This document shows positions 1-7,021 of a DNA stretch of 10,563 nt, piece after piece. Where the stretch lies: positions 1 to 10,563 of the forward strand of contig JAUWKH010000035.1 of assembly GCA_030614305.1 (NCBI GenBank). Reading direction: 5' to 3'. Under the pieces are notes generated by a model. It made no database searches, was not told where the DNA came from, and saw nothing but the letters and a program-made list of their open reading frames with translations. This DNA comes from Bacteroidota bacterium (GTDB taxonomy: Bacteria; Bacteroidota; Bacteroidia; Bacteroidales; JADFUO01). The position numbers and the translations under genes were made by a program. The stretch's first letter is position 1, and each line of letters opens with the position of its first letter.

Positions 1-462
1 CTGGTCTGATTTTGCTTTGTTTTTTTGTTTTTCGTCTTTGATTTCTTTAAGTCGTTCCTCAATTATTTTTTTTAATTCATCCGTTTTGCTTAATTCCCGT
101 TCTTCTTCTTTAAATGAATCAGTTTTTATATCCTTAAAGTCAGATACTGCTTTATCAGCTTTTTCTTTTTCCTGTTTAGTTGTTTCTGGAATATATTCAT
201 CCGGCAGCTCAATTTTTTCTTCAGTAAAATTAATATTATCAATCAGCTTTTTAAGGATTTTACGATTGGAAGCGTATGCAGCTGCAATTTTAAGTTGATT
301 ATCATATTTTATACTTTTTTCTTTAAATAAATTTAAAACAAAAAGAATTTCGGCAGACTGGCAATAGGGAAAATCTTTTGTCACCTGCTCAAACAAATTA
401 ATACTTTGGGCATTAATTTCATTAGGAGATTTAATAAAATTTACAAATTGCTGACGGTTCAT
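1..462 (-). CDS. Conserved Bacteroidota hypothetical protein downstream of lptE (partial, C-terminus cut by window edge)
   Basis: The reading frame is open from an ATG at 462 to the left edge, giving 154 residues without a stop, so the C-terminus is missing. It begins MNRQQFVNFIKSPNEINAQ. Residues 1-75 look like a compact helical domain with a FPYCQSAEIL segment (31-40) and a KIAAAYASNRKILKKLI segment (58-74). These resemble a small protein I remember between lptE and secG in Bacteroidota genomes. From about residue 82 the chain is strongly charged (Lys/Glu/Asp), and residues 126-154 are a likely helix or coiled coil. No signal peptide or membrane segment is visible, so it is probably cytoplasmic. 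The function is unknown to me. The synteny suggests a link to the envelope or secretion genes around it, but that is inference. It is separated from lptE by 358 nt of non-coding DNA holding a palindromic element. Confidence 0.75.
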   Translation of the reverse strand, partial: MNRQQFVNFIKSPNEINAQSINLFEQVTKDFPYCQSAEILFVLNLFKEKSIKYDNQLKIAAAYASNRKILKKLIDNINFTEEKIELPDEYIPETTKQEKEKADKAVSDFKDIKTDSFKEEERELSKTDELKKIIEERLKEIKDEKQKNKAKSDQ

Positions 463-566
463 TTATAATATGTTTCTATGTCAAAATATTTTAATCAAAT
501 TCTGTACTCATTTATTTCCAAATCATACAGAAGGATAAAGTTTTATTCAACTTTTGTCTATTATCC

Positions 567-797
567 CGAAGTCTGGCATTAGCGTTAACTTAAATATTTC
601 GATTTTGATATTTGTTTGTTTTGGTTATAGGGTTAGGGTTAAGAGACCTGTTTGGCTTAGAGGTAAGGGTAAAGTTTTTTTTACACCTAACCTTTTTCCT
701 TTTACCCAGACCGGTTTCCTAACCTTTACCATTACCGTTATTCAAATATATATAAAATAAACATTTTAATACTTAAGTTAATACCTATACGAAGTCT
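567..797. mobile_element. MITE-like nested palindromic element with terminal inverted repeats and flanking 8-bp direct repeats
   Basis: TTAACTTAAATATT (585-598) and AATACTTAAGTTAA (768-781) are inverted repeats matching at 13 of 14 positions. Inside them ATTTG (610-614) pairs with CAAAT (743-747), and a 33-nt arm (631-663) pairs with 698-730. All three are nearly concentric, centred around 679-683. Outside the terminal repeats CGAAGTCT occurs at 567-574 and again, in the same orientation, at 790-797, which could be an 8-bp target-site duplication. The terminal similarity may extend outward as TAGCG (580-584) against TACCTA (782-787). No transposase is encoded, so it would be non-autonomous. 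Alternatives are a dispersed palindromic repeat of REP type or a structured intergenic RNA. The repeat geometry is read directly; mobility is inference. Confidence 0.5.
631..730. repeat. Core inverted repeat of the palindromic element (33-bp arms, long hairpin)
   Basis: Without any gap, 631-663 pairs with 730-698. As plus-strand RNA I count 24 Watson-Crick pairs, 4 G-U wobbles (636/725, 645/716, 652/709, 660/701) and 5 mismatches (634/727, 642/719, 649/712, 656/705, 658/703). The 34-nt interior contains an eight-T run (675-682) and can form a few further pairs. It lacks the terminal T-tract of an intrinsic terminator on either side of the stem, so I do not call it one. Confidence 0.75.
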
Positions 798-820
798 CTG
801 TATATTCTTTTTTGTAATCT

Positions 821-1327
821 TTACCAATTAACAACAGCCTTGTTAAAGATATCATCAACAAGCATTTCATTTATCAGATCAATTAAATTTTGTTGCACAA
901 TAGCAAGATCCTGATTGCTTGGATAATCTTCATATCTTGTAAAGCTTGTTTCAAAATCTTTGTCTTCATCATAAATATTTGTAAATCTTACATTTATAGT
1001 AATGGTTAAACGGTTCAGTGCGGCAGTTTGGTCAGATTGAATTGCAACAGGTTTAACAGTATAAGCAACAATTGATCCATCTATCATCAAATCGCCTCCT
1101 TTTTGTATCAGGATTAAATTAGTTTGAGAAACAAATTTATCCCGCAAGGCATCCGTAAAAGACTGACTTAATGTGGGTTCGACCATAGAGGCATTGTTAG
1201 GAAAATGCTGAATCGAAATTGTTTTTGCTTCTGCAGGTATTGATGCACCTGTGAAAGAGTAAATACCACAACCGGAAATGTAAAACAAAGCTGTTAAAAT
1301 TGTAAATATTATGATTAAACGCTTCAT
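821..1327 (-). CDS. lptE: LptE-type outer-membrane lipoprotein (LPS assembly)
   Basis: In this family LptE plugs the LptD barrel, and the pair inserts lipopolysaccharide into the outer leaflet of the outer membrane. The product of about 168 residues starts with Met-Lys-Arg, a hydrophobic stretch and a lipobox ending Ile-Ser-Gly-Cys, so it should be cleaved and lipidated at Cys20. The mature protein begins CGIYSFTGASI, the Y-S-F-G start typical of Bacteroidota LptE-like proteins. The rest is a mixed alpha/beta chain ending in Trp. The ATG at 1327 is chosen as start. A TTG one codon upstream (1330) would add one residue, but it has no advantage. The start lies 10 nt after the stop of the sigma-54 activator gene, so the two are very likely co-transcribed and perhaps translationally coupled. 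Assignment rests on the lipobox, the N-terminal motif, the size and the gene order; LptE is poorly conserved, so similarity alone would be weak. Confidence 0.82.
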   Translation of the reverse strand: MKRLIIIFTILTALFYISGCGIYSFTGASIPAEAKTISIQHFPNNASMVEPTLSQSFTDALRDKFVSQTNLILIQKGGDLMIDGSIVAYTVKPVAIQSDQTAALNRLTITINVRFTNIYDEDKDFETSFTRYEDYPSNQDLAIVQQNLIDLINEMLVDDIFNKAVVNW

Positions 1328-1337
1328 CAATTAATGA

Positions 1338-2570
1338 TTATTTTATATTATATTCTTTAATTTTTCTATAGAGTGTTCTTTCGGATATTCCTAATTCTTT
1401 AGCGGCAATTTTTCGTTTTCCGTTATATTTTTCAAGTGCCTTTTTTATTAAATCAATTTCTTTTTTTTGAAGAGAAAGGGATTCTTCAAGAACTTCCGAG
1501 TGTTGGATTGGCTCATGTATTATTTCATCAATATTTTGCTGAATCTCAATATTTTCGCTATCTTCCTTGTCAGTCGAGTCTATATCCTGATATAATTGTT
1601 TGATCAGATGGTGTTTATTTTCATGAATAGCTTTATCATCTCCGTCGCTTTGCAGAATTTCAACAACAATTTTTTTCAAGTCATTTATATCTCTTTTCAT
1701 ATCAAAAAGTACCTTATAAAGCAGGTCTCTTTCAGAAAATTCGCTTTCAGTACTTTCTTTTTTATAAAGTACAGGTAATTTATTTGTTTGGCTTAAGGGT
1801 AAATATTTCCGAAGAATATCTGCAGTTATTGTCCTGTTTTGTTCAATAATTGAAATTTGTTCAGTAATATTTTTTAATTGTCTGATATTTCCCTGCCAGC
1901 GATAATTAATAAGAACTTTTTTTGCTTCTTCCTCTAACTGCAATGATGGCATACGATATTTTTCAGCAAAATCTGAAGCAAATTTCCTGAAAAGTAAGAT
2001 GATATCATCTTTTCTTTCTCTTAAAGTAGGAACATAAATAGGTACGGTATTTAAACGATAAAACAAGTCCTGTCTGAATTTCCCTTCTCTGATTGCCTCG
2101 GGTACATCAACATTTGAAGCTGCAACTATTCTTACATCTACTTTAATTACTTTTGATGATCCTACTTTAATAAATTCACCTATTTCAAGGACTCGCAGCA
2201 ATCTAACCTGTGTTGATAAAGGAAGTTCGGCAATTTCATCTAAAAAAATAGTACCACCATTAACAACTTCAAAATATCCTTTGCGAGATTCGTGAGCGCC
2301 GGTAAATGAGCCTTTCTCATGTCCGAATAATTCAGAATCAATAGTACCTTCCGGAATTGCTCCACAATTAACTGCTATGTATGGTCCGTGCTTTCTTGCA
2401 CTTAACTGATGAATGATTTTAGGAAACACTTCTTTCCCTGTTCCGCTTTCACCGGTTATCAAAACAGTTATATCAGTGGGGGCAACCTGCCGTGCAATAT
2501 CAATTGCCCTGTTAAGCAAAGGTGAATTGCCGATTATCCCAAATCGTTGTTTTATTGACTGTATATCCAT
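1338..2570 (-). CDS. Sigma-54-dependent transcriptional activator lacking a sensor domain (AAA+ plus Fis-type HTH)
   Basis: This 410-residue bacterial enhancer-binding protein would hydrolyse ATP to open promoters held by RpoN holoenzyme. The AAA+ domain starts almost at the N-terminus and runs to about residue 245. It has Walker A GESGTGKE (40-47), the sigma-54 contact loop GSFTGA (87-92, Ser where the classical loop has Ala), Walker B GTIFLDEI (106-113), arginine-finger region [10 protein letters not shown] (165-174) and sensor [10 protein letters not shown] (227-234). A charged linker (about 265-368) is unusually long and acidic in its second half. A Fis-type helix-turn-helix fills 371-408, with the recognition segment [14 protein letters not shown]. 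No receiver, GAF or PAS domain precedes the AAA+ module, so activity is probably controlled by expression level or a partner protein. It lies immediately upstream of lptE, an arrangement I recall as common in Bacteroidota. Its targets cannot be read from this window. Confidence 0.93.
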   Translation of the reverse strand: MDIQSIKQRFGIIGNSPLLNRAIDIARQVAPTDITVLITGESGTGKEVFPKIIHQLSARKHGPYIAVNCGAIPEGTIDSELFGHEKGSFTGAHESRKGYFEVVNGGTIFLDEIAELPLSTQVRLLRVLEIGEFIKVGSSKVIKVDVRIVAASNVDVPEAIREGKFRQDLFYRLNTVPIYVPTLRERKDDIILLFRKFASDFAEKYRMPSLQLEEEAKKVLINYRWQGNIRQLKNITEQISIIEQNRTITADILRKYLPLSQTNKLPVLYKKESTESEFSERDLLYKVLFDMKRDINDLKKIVVEILQSDGDDKAIHENKHHLIKQLYQDIDSTDKEDSENIEIQQNIDEIIHEPIQHSEVLEESLSLQKKEIDLIKKALEKYNGKRKIAAKELGISERTLYRKIKEYNIK

Positions 2571-2583
2571 TATTAAATATAAA

Positions 2584-2601
2584 ATTAACTGTAAAGTTAA
2601 T
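2584..2601. promoter_or_regulatory. Perfect palindrome ATTAACT-N4-AGTTAAT upstream of the sigma-54 activator gene
   Basis: Two 7-nt arms separated by GTAA match perfectly and end 13 nt before the start codon of the activator gene. The position suits an operator for a dimeric regulator (possibly autoregulation by the Fis-type HTH) or a small hairpin masking the ribosome-binding region. On the minus strand TAACTTTA inside it is one base from the Bacteroidota -7 consensus TAnnTTTG. The palindrome is directly visible; a regulatory role is inference, because short AT-rich palindromes arise by chance. Confidence 0.3.
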
Positions 2602-2686
2602 ATTTTTTTATATTTTGGTTGATAATACTAATATTTTTTATTGTTGTCATAAAAAAATTAAAACTTTTAATAAACTGAATAGTTAT

Positions 2687-2725
2687 AAAAAACAATCCCC
2701 CGAAGAGATAATGTTTCAGGGGATT
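2687..2725 (-). terminator. Intrinsic terminator of the nucleotide-sugar dehydrogenase gene
   Basis: On the minus strand AATCCCC (from 2725) pairs with GGGGATT (to 2694). After one further base comes a run of six T (2692-2687). The stem starts 27 nt after the stop codon at 2753. The 18-nt loop can extend the stem a little with a GAA/TTC pairing. Position, GC-rich stem and T-tract all fit a rho-independent terminator for the gene ending at 2753. Confidence 0.7.
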
Positions 2726-2752
2726 ATTGATTACTATAAATATATATTCGGA

Positions 2753-4411
2753 TTATTTTTTACCATTTTTCACTTCTTTTTTAATACGTTGAAGGTGACC
2801 ACGTCCGAGAGCTTTGACTTCGCAGCCAAGTTCATAATATCGGCGAATTTTATCATCTGTGAGTATCCCGAAGCAATCAATCACAGCAATTGGCTGACCT
2901 GCCCATTTTACTATATCATCAGGTGAAAGATCAAGATATTCTTCATGAGGCACTGCTAAAATAAATGCTTCAACGCCTTTAAGAGCTTGACTTAAATCTT
3001 TTTGAACACGAATATCAACCAAATGTTCCTGATTGCGGAAAAAGCGACCCCATGAATGTCCTGGTGCAGGATAAGTATCTTGTGTTTCCAGTTCGTACCA
3101 ATGATCAACATAAGGATCATGAACACGCATTTCTGCACCCATTTCGCTTAATTTGCGGACAACCATTTCGCTTCCGCTATAACGTGTATCTCCTACATCC
3201 TCCCTGTAGCTCGCTCCTGCAATCAGAACATCAGCTCCTGCAATATACCTTGACATGTTACGTAAAGCATCACGGGTTAGCTGAGCAACATGCAATGAAC
3301 GAGTGTCATTAATATCAATTGCAGTGGGAGTAATTTTGAATATTTCATCACCATCTTCAAATCCAAGAATATGTTTATATGCCCAGTAACCAAGTCCGCC
3401 ATCTTTAGGCAAACAATATCCGCCTATTCCAGGACCCGGAAAAATCATATTACTATGTGTCGGCCGCATTTTAATTGCCTTGATAACTTTAATTAAATCA
3501 ACACCATTACGTTCAGCGAAAAGACTCCATTCGTTCAGATATGCTAAGATTGTTGCACGATATGAGTTTTCAACTATTTTTGTAGTTTCAGATTCAATAG
3601 GTCTGTCCATCACAGTTAAGGGAAAATCTTTTGTATTTAAGACTTCATGCAGGAATATTTCAACTCTATCACGGGCTTCTTTATTGCATCCTGAACAAAC
3701 CCGCCAGAAATCGCGTATGCTTGACACGTATTCTTTTCCGGGCATAACTCTTTCAAAACTATGTGATAGTATTGGAATGGATCCCATTCCACGTTTTTTA
3801 AATTCTTTTTTAAGAATAGGCCATGCAACAAATTCTGTAGTTCCGGGAGCAACGGTTGTTTCAATCAGAACTAAACAATTTTCAGGAATTTTTTCGCCAA
3901 TTGTTTTTAATGTGGCTTCAAGAGCCGCCATATCAGCTTCGCCCGTTTTCATGTTTCCAAGCTCTTGTTTTGAATAATCGCATTGAACATCAACAACAAC
4001 ACAATCAGCAAGTTTTAAACAATCGCTGCTATATGTAGCAACAAGAGTTTTTTTATCATCAACGCATCTCTTGATCAATTCATCTACTTCCGGATCTTCA
4101 GCTTTTACAGGTGATTCACCTCTGTTTAAAACCGGAATTTTCCAGTAACTTCTAAGGCTTGGTCTTTGGCATCCGATTACAAACTTACTTGGATTACCGT
4201 TTTTATCTTCGGTGTCAGCTACAATTGCTGCCATAACTGCACCAACAAAACCAACTCCCATAACAATAACAATTTCTTTACCTTCTTTACGAGCTTTGTT
4301 AACCCGATCTTCAAGTTGTTTGAATTCATTTGCATAATCTTCCTTTTTAGGAATTGCAAATTTTTCACCGGCCGGACTAACCGAATATGTTACATTTTTG
4401 TTTTTTTCCAT
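2753..4411 (-). CDS. Long UDP-glucose/GDP-mannose dehydrogenase family protein (nucleotide-sugar 6-dehydrogenase)
   Basis: The 552-residue product belongs to the NAD-dependent family that oxidises C6 of a nucleotide sugar to a uronic acid through a cysteine thioester, supplying precursors for capsule, O-antigen or exopolysaccharide. The Rossmann motif GVGFVG is at 52-57, ETTVAPGTTEF at 184-194, the SFERVMPG segment at 218-225, and the catalytic motif GIGGYCLPKD with Cys333 and Lys336 at 328-337. The C-terminal UDP-binding domain includes GASYREDVGDTRYS (399-412). The SFERVMPG segment recalls WecC/TviB-like enzymes (UDP-ManNAc or UDP-GlcNAc/GalNAc dehydrogenases) more than UDP-glucose dehydrogenase, but the substrate cannot be fixed from sequence. 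It is over 100 residues longer than typical members, from a 45-residue N-terminal extension and extra sequence around 432-470. No glycosyltransferase or epimerase gene lies nearby, and the gene appears monocistronic, ending in its own terminator. Confidence 0.88.
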   Translation of the reverse strand: MEKNKNVTYSVSPAGEKFAIPKKEDYANEFKQLEDRVNKARKEGKEIVIVMGVGFVGAVMAAIVADTEDKNGNPSKFVIGCQRPSLRSYWKIPVLNRGESPVKAEDPEVDELIKRCVDDKKTLVATYSSDCLKLADCVVVDVQCDYSKQELGNMKTGEADMAALEATLKTIGEKIPENCLVLIETTVAPGTTEFVAWPILKKEFKKRGMGSIPILSHSFERVMPGKEYVSSIRDFWRVCSGCNKEARDRVEIFLHEVLNTKDFPLTVMDRPIESETTKIVENSYRATILAYLNEWSLFAERNGVDLIKVIKAIKMRPTHSNMIFPGPGIGGYCLPKDGGLGYWAYKHILGFEDGDEIFKITPTAIDINDTRSLHVAQLTRDALRNMSRYIAGADVLIAGASYREDVGDTRYSGSEMVVRKLSEMGAEMRVHDPYVDHWYELETQDTYPAPGHSWGRFFRNQEHLVDIRVQKDLSQALKGVEAFILAVPHEEYLDLSPDDIVKWAGQPIAVIDCFGILTDDKIRRYYELGCEVKALGRGHLQRIKKEVKNGKK

Positions 4412-4465
4412 GTTAATTTAATTGTAATTTGTAAAATAATTTATTTTCAGAGTTTTATCGGGCGG

Positions 4466-4493
4466 CAAAATAATGACATTTTAGCCAAAAATA
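4466..4493 (-). promoter_or_regulatory. Candidate promoter region of the nucleotide-sugar dehydrogenase gene
   Basis: In the 91-nt gap after pheT the minus strand carries TATTTTTG (4493-4486), a full match to the Bacteroidota -7 consensus TAnnTTTG. TTATTTTG (4473-4466) is a near match closer to the start codon at 4411. Neither has a convincing TTTG -33 element at the usual spacing of about 19 nt, and the AT-rich context makes chance matches likely. Confidence 0.25.
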
Positions 4494-4502
4494 AAAATAT
4501 TT

Positions 4503-6965
4503 CTACCTTATCTTTGCATTAAAGTTTTTTTCAAAAGCTGATATAAGCCGGTTCATAACCTTATCAACAATTTTATCTGTTAAAGTTTTTTCAGGATTTT
4601 GAAAGATAAAACTGACAGCATAAGATTTTTTACCTGTTTCTATTTCATCTCCTTCGTAAATGTCAAATAAATTAACGGATTTTAATAATTGTTTTTCAGT
4701 TTGATTAGCAAGTTTATCAATATCTTCAAATTGGATATTTTTATCAATTAAAAGTGCAAGATCACGTTTTACTTCAGGATATTTGAGAATTTCATGATAT
4801 TTGATTTTATTATCTTTCAATGTATCCAATACCAAATCCCAATTAAAATCAGCATAAAAAACTTCTTGTTTTATTCCGAAATCTTTCAAAGGATTTTTTG
4901 AAACAGAGCCAAATTCTACAAGTTTTGATTTTTTTAAAGTATATAACATACCTTCCTGAAAATTGTTTGAAGTTTTTAAACTTATTTCCATTTTTGAAAT
5001 ATCAATACTTAATCGCTTCAGAATATTATTTACAAATGCTTTTAAATAAAAGAAATCAACAATTTCAGGAGTTGCCGACCAGCTTTCTTTATGTTTTTGA
5101 CCTGTTATAAATAAGCTTAGATGTTTGGTTTCAATATATTTTGTTAAGGGGTTATCTTTAATTAATTTATCAAAATCATAAAAATATATATTTCCAAATT
5201 CAAATAATTTTAAATCAGTAATTTTTCTGTTTTGGTTATAAGCAATGGTTTCTAATCCGCCAAAAAACAATGACTGCCTTAAAACATCCAGATCATTACT
5301 AATGGGATTCAGAATTTTAACATTATTTTTCTTATCAAAAACATTATTTTTTTCAATATAAGCCGAATTAATAAGAGAATTATTAATAATTTCCGAAAAG
5401 CCGTTATCACATAAATAACCGGAAATTAAATTCTGAATTTTTTCTTTATCAGGTTTTGAATTGAACGACAGTGAAGATTTTACCTGGGTTGAAAATTCAA
5501 CATTATTATACCCGTATATTCTTAAAATTTCTTCAATAATATCTGCTTCATGTCGCACATCAACTTTACAAGTTGGAATTGATAATTTTAATCCTTTATC
5601 TGACTCCTGAATAATATCTATGTCTAAATCGTTTAGAATATTTTTAATTATTTTTCTTTCAATAGATTTACCTATCAGGCGATCAATATTTTTATATAAA
5701 ACATCAATAGTCAGCTTGTTAATTGGCTCGGGATATACATCCATTATTTCAGATGAAATACTTCCGCCCGCAATTTCTTTAATCAGCATGGCTGCCCGTT
5801 TTAGAGCATAAACAGTAATGTTAGGGTCGGCGCCTCTTTCAAATCTGAATGAGGCATCGGTTTGCAGAGCATGATATTTTGAAGTTTTACGAATTGTTTT
5901 CGGATCGAAATAAGCACTTTCCAAAAAAATGTTTTTTGTTTTTTTAGTAACTCCTGATTTAGTACCACCAAATACTCCCGCAATACACATTCCGTTAGAT
6001 TCGTTGCAAATAATCAGGTCATCTTTAGTTAGCTCTCTTTCAATTTCATCTAGAGTAGTGAATTTTGTGCCTTGAGCCAGTTTTTTAATTATTACTTTTT
6101 CGCCGCGAATTTCATCAGTATCAAAAGAGTGTAATGGCTGTCCTGTTTCAAAAAGAACAAAATTTGTAATATCAACAATATTATTTATTGGTCGAACTCC
6201 AATTGTTTTTAAACGATTTTTTAGCCATTGCGGGGATTCTTTAACCTGAATGCCTGAAACTGTAATTCCTGAATATCTCGGGCATGCTTCCGTATCTTCA
6301 ATAATAATATCAATTTCTTTTTTATGATTATCAATTTTAAAATTTTTAACAGAAGGGATATTTAATTTTGATTTACGATTAGAATTTAAGCAGTTAAAAA
6401 CAGCTACAAGGTCTCTTGCCACTCCAATATGGGAAGTAGCATCGGAACGGTTAGGTGTTAATCCTATTTCATAAATATAATCGTTTTCAATTTTTAAATA
6501 TTCTTTGGCTTTAACCCCAATCTCTGCATTCGGGTCAAGTACCATAATGCCTTCGTGAGATGTTCCTAAACCGAGTTCATCTTCGGCACAGATCATTCCT
6601 TCGGAAATCTCACCCCTGATCTTTGTTTTTTTAATCTCAAAAGATTGATCTTCAGAATAAAGTGTTGTACCGATAGTGGCAACAAGCACTTTCTGTCCGG
6701 CAGCAACATTAGGTGCACCGCATACAATATTTAATAATTTGTCGCTACCAACATCAACAGTAGTCAAGCTTAATTTATCGGCATTGGGATGTTTTTCTTT
6801 TGTTATTACTTCACCAATTACCACTCCTTCCAGTCCTCCTTTTATTGATTGATATTTTTCAAGACCTTCAACTTCCAAACCGCAATCAGTAAGCAATTCC
6901 GACAGCTTTAAAGGTTCAAAATTAATATCAATGTATTTTTTTAGCCAGTTGTATGAAATTTTCAT
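4503..6965 (-). CDS. pheT: Phenylalanyl-tRNA synthetase beta subunit
   Basis: PheT pairs with PheS as an alpha2-beta2 cytoplasmic enzyme charging tRNA-Phe. The beta chain binds tRNA and edits mischarged Tyr-tRNA. The 820-residue length is normal for the bacterial long form. The start MKISYNWLKKYIDI is typical. An EMAP/OB-fold tRNA-binding domain covers about 40-155 (KHPNADKLSLTTVDVG, VCGAPNVAAGQKV, MICAEDELGLG). The B3/B4 editing domain covers about 215-395 (NNIVDITNFVLFETGQPLHSFD, RFERGADP), followed by B5 (about 400-475). Next comes the catalytic-like core (LNPISNDLDVLRQSL near 552-566), and a ferredoxin-fold anticodon-binding domain closes the protein (from about 727, YPEVKRDLALLID). No pheS is in this window, so the two subunit genes are not adjacent here. 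It begins 56 nt after the recG stop. The frame is intact and the call is secure. Confidence 0.97.
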   Translation of the reverse strand: MKISYNWLKKYIDINFEPLKLSELLTDCGLEVEGLEKYQSIKGGLEGVVIGEVITKEKHPNADKLSLTTVDVGSDKLLNIVCGAPNVAAGQKVLVATIGTTLYSEDQSFEIKKTKIRGEISEGMICAEDELGLGTSHEGIMVLDPNAEIGVKAKEYLKIENDYIYEIGLTPNRSDATSHIGVARDLVAVFNCLNSNRKSKLNIPSVKNFKIDNHKKEIDIIIEDTEACPRYSGITVSGIQVKESPQWLKNRLKTIGVRPINNIVDITNFVLFETGQPLHSFDTDEIRGEKVIIKKLAQGTKFTTLDEIERELTKDDLIICNESNGMCIAGVFGGTKSGVTKKTKNIFLESAYFDPKTIRKTSKYHALQTDASFRFERGADPNITVYALKRAAMLIKEIAGGSISSEIMDVYPEPINKLTIDVLYKNIDRLIGKSIERKIIKNILNDLDIDIIQESDKGLKLSIPTCKVDVRHEADIIEEILRIYGYNNVEFSTQVKSSLSFNSKPDKEKIQNLISGYLCDNGFSEIINNSLINSAYIEKNNVFDKKNNVKILNPISNDLDVLRQSLFFGGLETIAYNQNRKITDLKLFEFGNIYFYDFDKLIKDNPLTKYIETKHLSLFITGQKHKESWSATPEIVDFFYLKAFVNNILKRLSIDISKMEISLKTSNNFQEGMLYTLKKSKLVEFGSVSKNPLKDFGIKQEVFYADFNWDLVLDTLKDNKIKYHEILKYPEVKRDLALLIDKNIQFEDIDKLANQTEKQLLKSVNLFDIYEGDEIETGKKSYAVSFIFQNPEKTLTDKIVDKVMNRLISAFEKNFNAKIR

Positions 6966-6995
6966 TCCTGTAATATTTTAATTATTGCTTGGTTG

Positions 6996-7003
6996 CAAAA
7001 GTA
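6996..7003 (-). promoter_or_regulatory. TAnnTTTG-type -7 element upstream of pheT
   Basis: TACTTTTG on the minus strand exactly matches the Bacteroidota -7 consensus and sits 30 nt before the pheT ATG, in the 56-nt gap after recG. This would give a short leader of roughly 20-25 nt. A TTTG -33 element at the expected distance is not evident, so pheT may instead be read mainly from the recG transcript. Confidence 0.35.
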
Positions 7004-7021
7004 ATGATATTTAAGATATTA

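Larger units (their letters stand above)
463..820. other. Non-coding gap of 358 bp between lptE and the left-edge gene
   Basis: No convincing gene lies here. The only sizeable frame is a 68-codon plus-strand frame opening with TTG at 554, with low-complexity content and no recognisable motif. Most of the interval (about 567-797) is taken up by the palindromic element described separately. The rest is AT-rich: 463-566 is the upstream region of the left-edge gene and 798-820 is the 3' flank of lptE. I see no strong TAnnTTTG promoter element in 463-566, so whether the left-edge gene has its own promoter is open. Confidence 0.7.

Noticed and set aside
630..641. Telomere-like GGGTTAGGGTTA
   Set aside because: Only two repeat units, and they form part of the left arm of the palindromic element, pairing with 721-730. 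No tandem array is present.
554..760. Plus-strand 68-codon reading frame across the lptE-downstream gap
   Set aside because: It opens with TTG, has no recognisable motif, and runs through the inverted-repeat element, whose structure explains the sequence better than coding does.
1328..1330. TTG as start codon of lptE
   Set aside because: An ATG follows immediately at 1327 in the same frame and gives a normal Met-Lys-Arg lipoprotein signal; TTG adds only one residue.
3480..3977. Plus-strand 165-codon frame inside the nucleotide-sugar dehydrogenase gene
   Set aside because: It is antisense to an intact conserved enzyme and includes codons opposite family motifs, so it is a shadow frame without independent support.
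4433..4447. AAAATAA-T-TTATTTT palindrome between pheT and the dehydrogenase gene
   Set aside because: Pure A/T with a one-base centre in an AT-rich gap. It is likely to arise by chance and too tight for an RNA hairpin.
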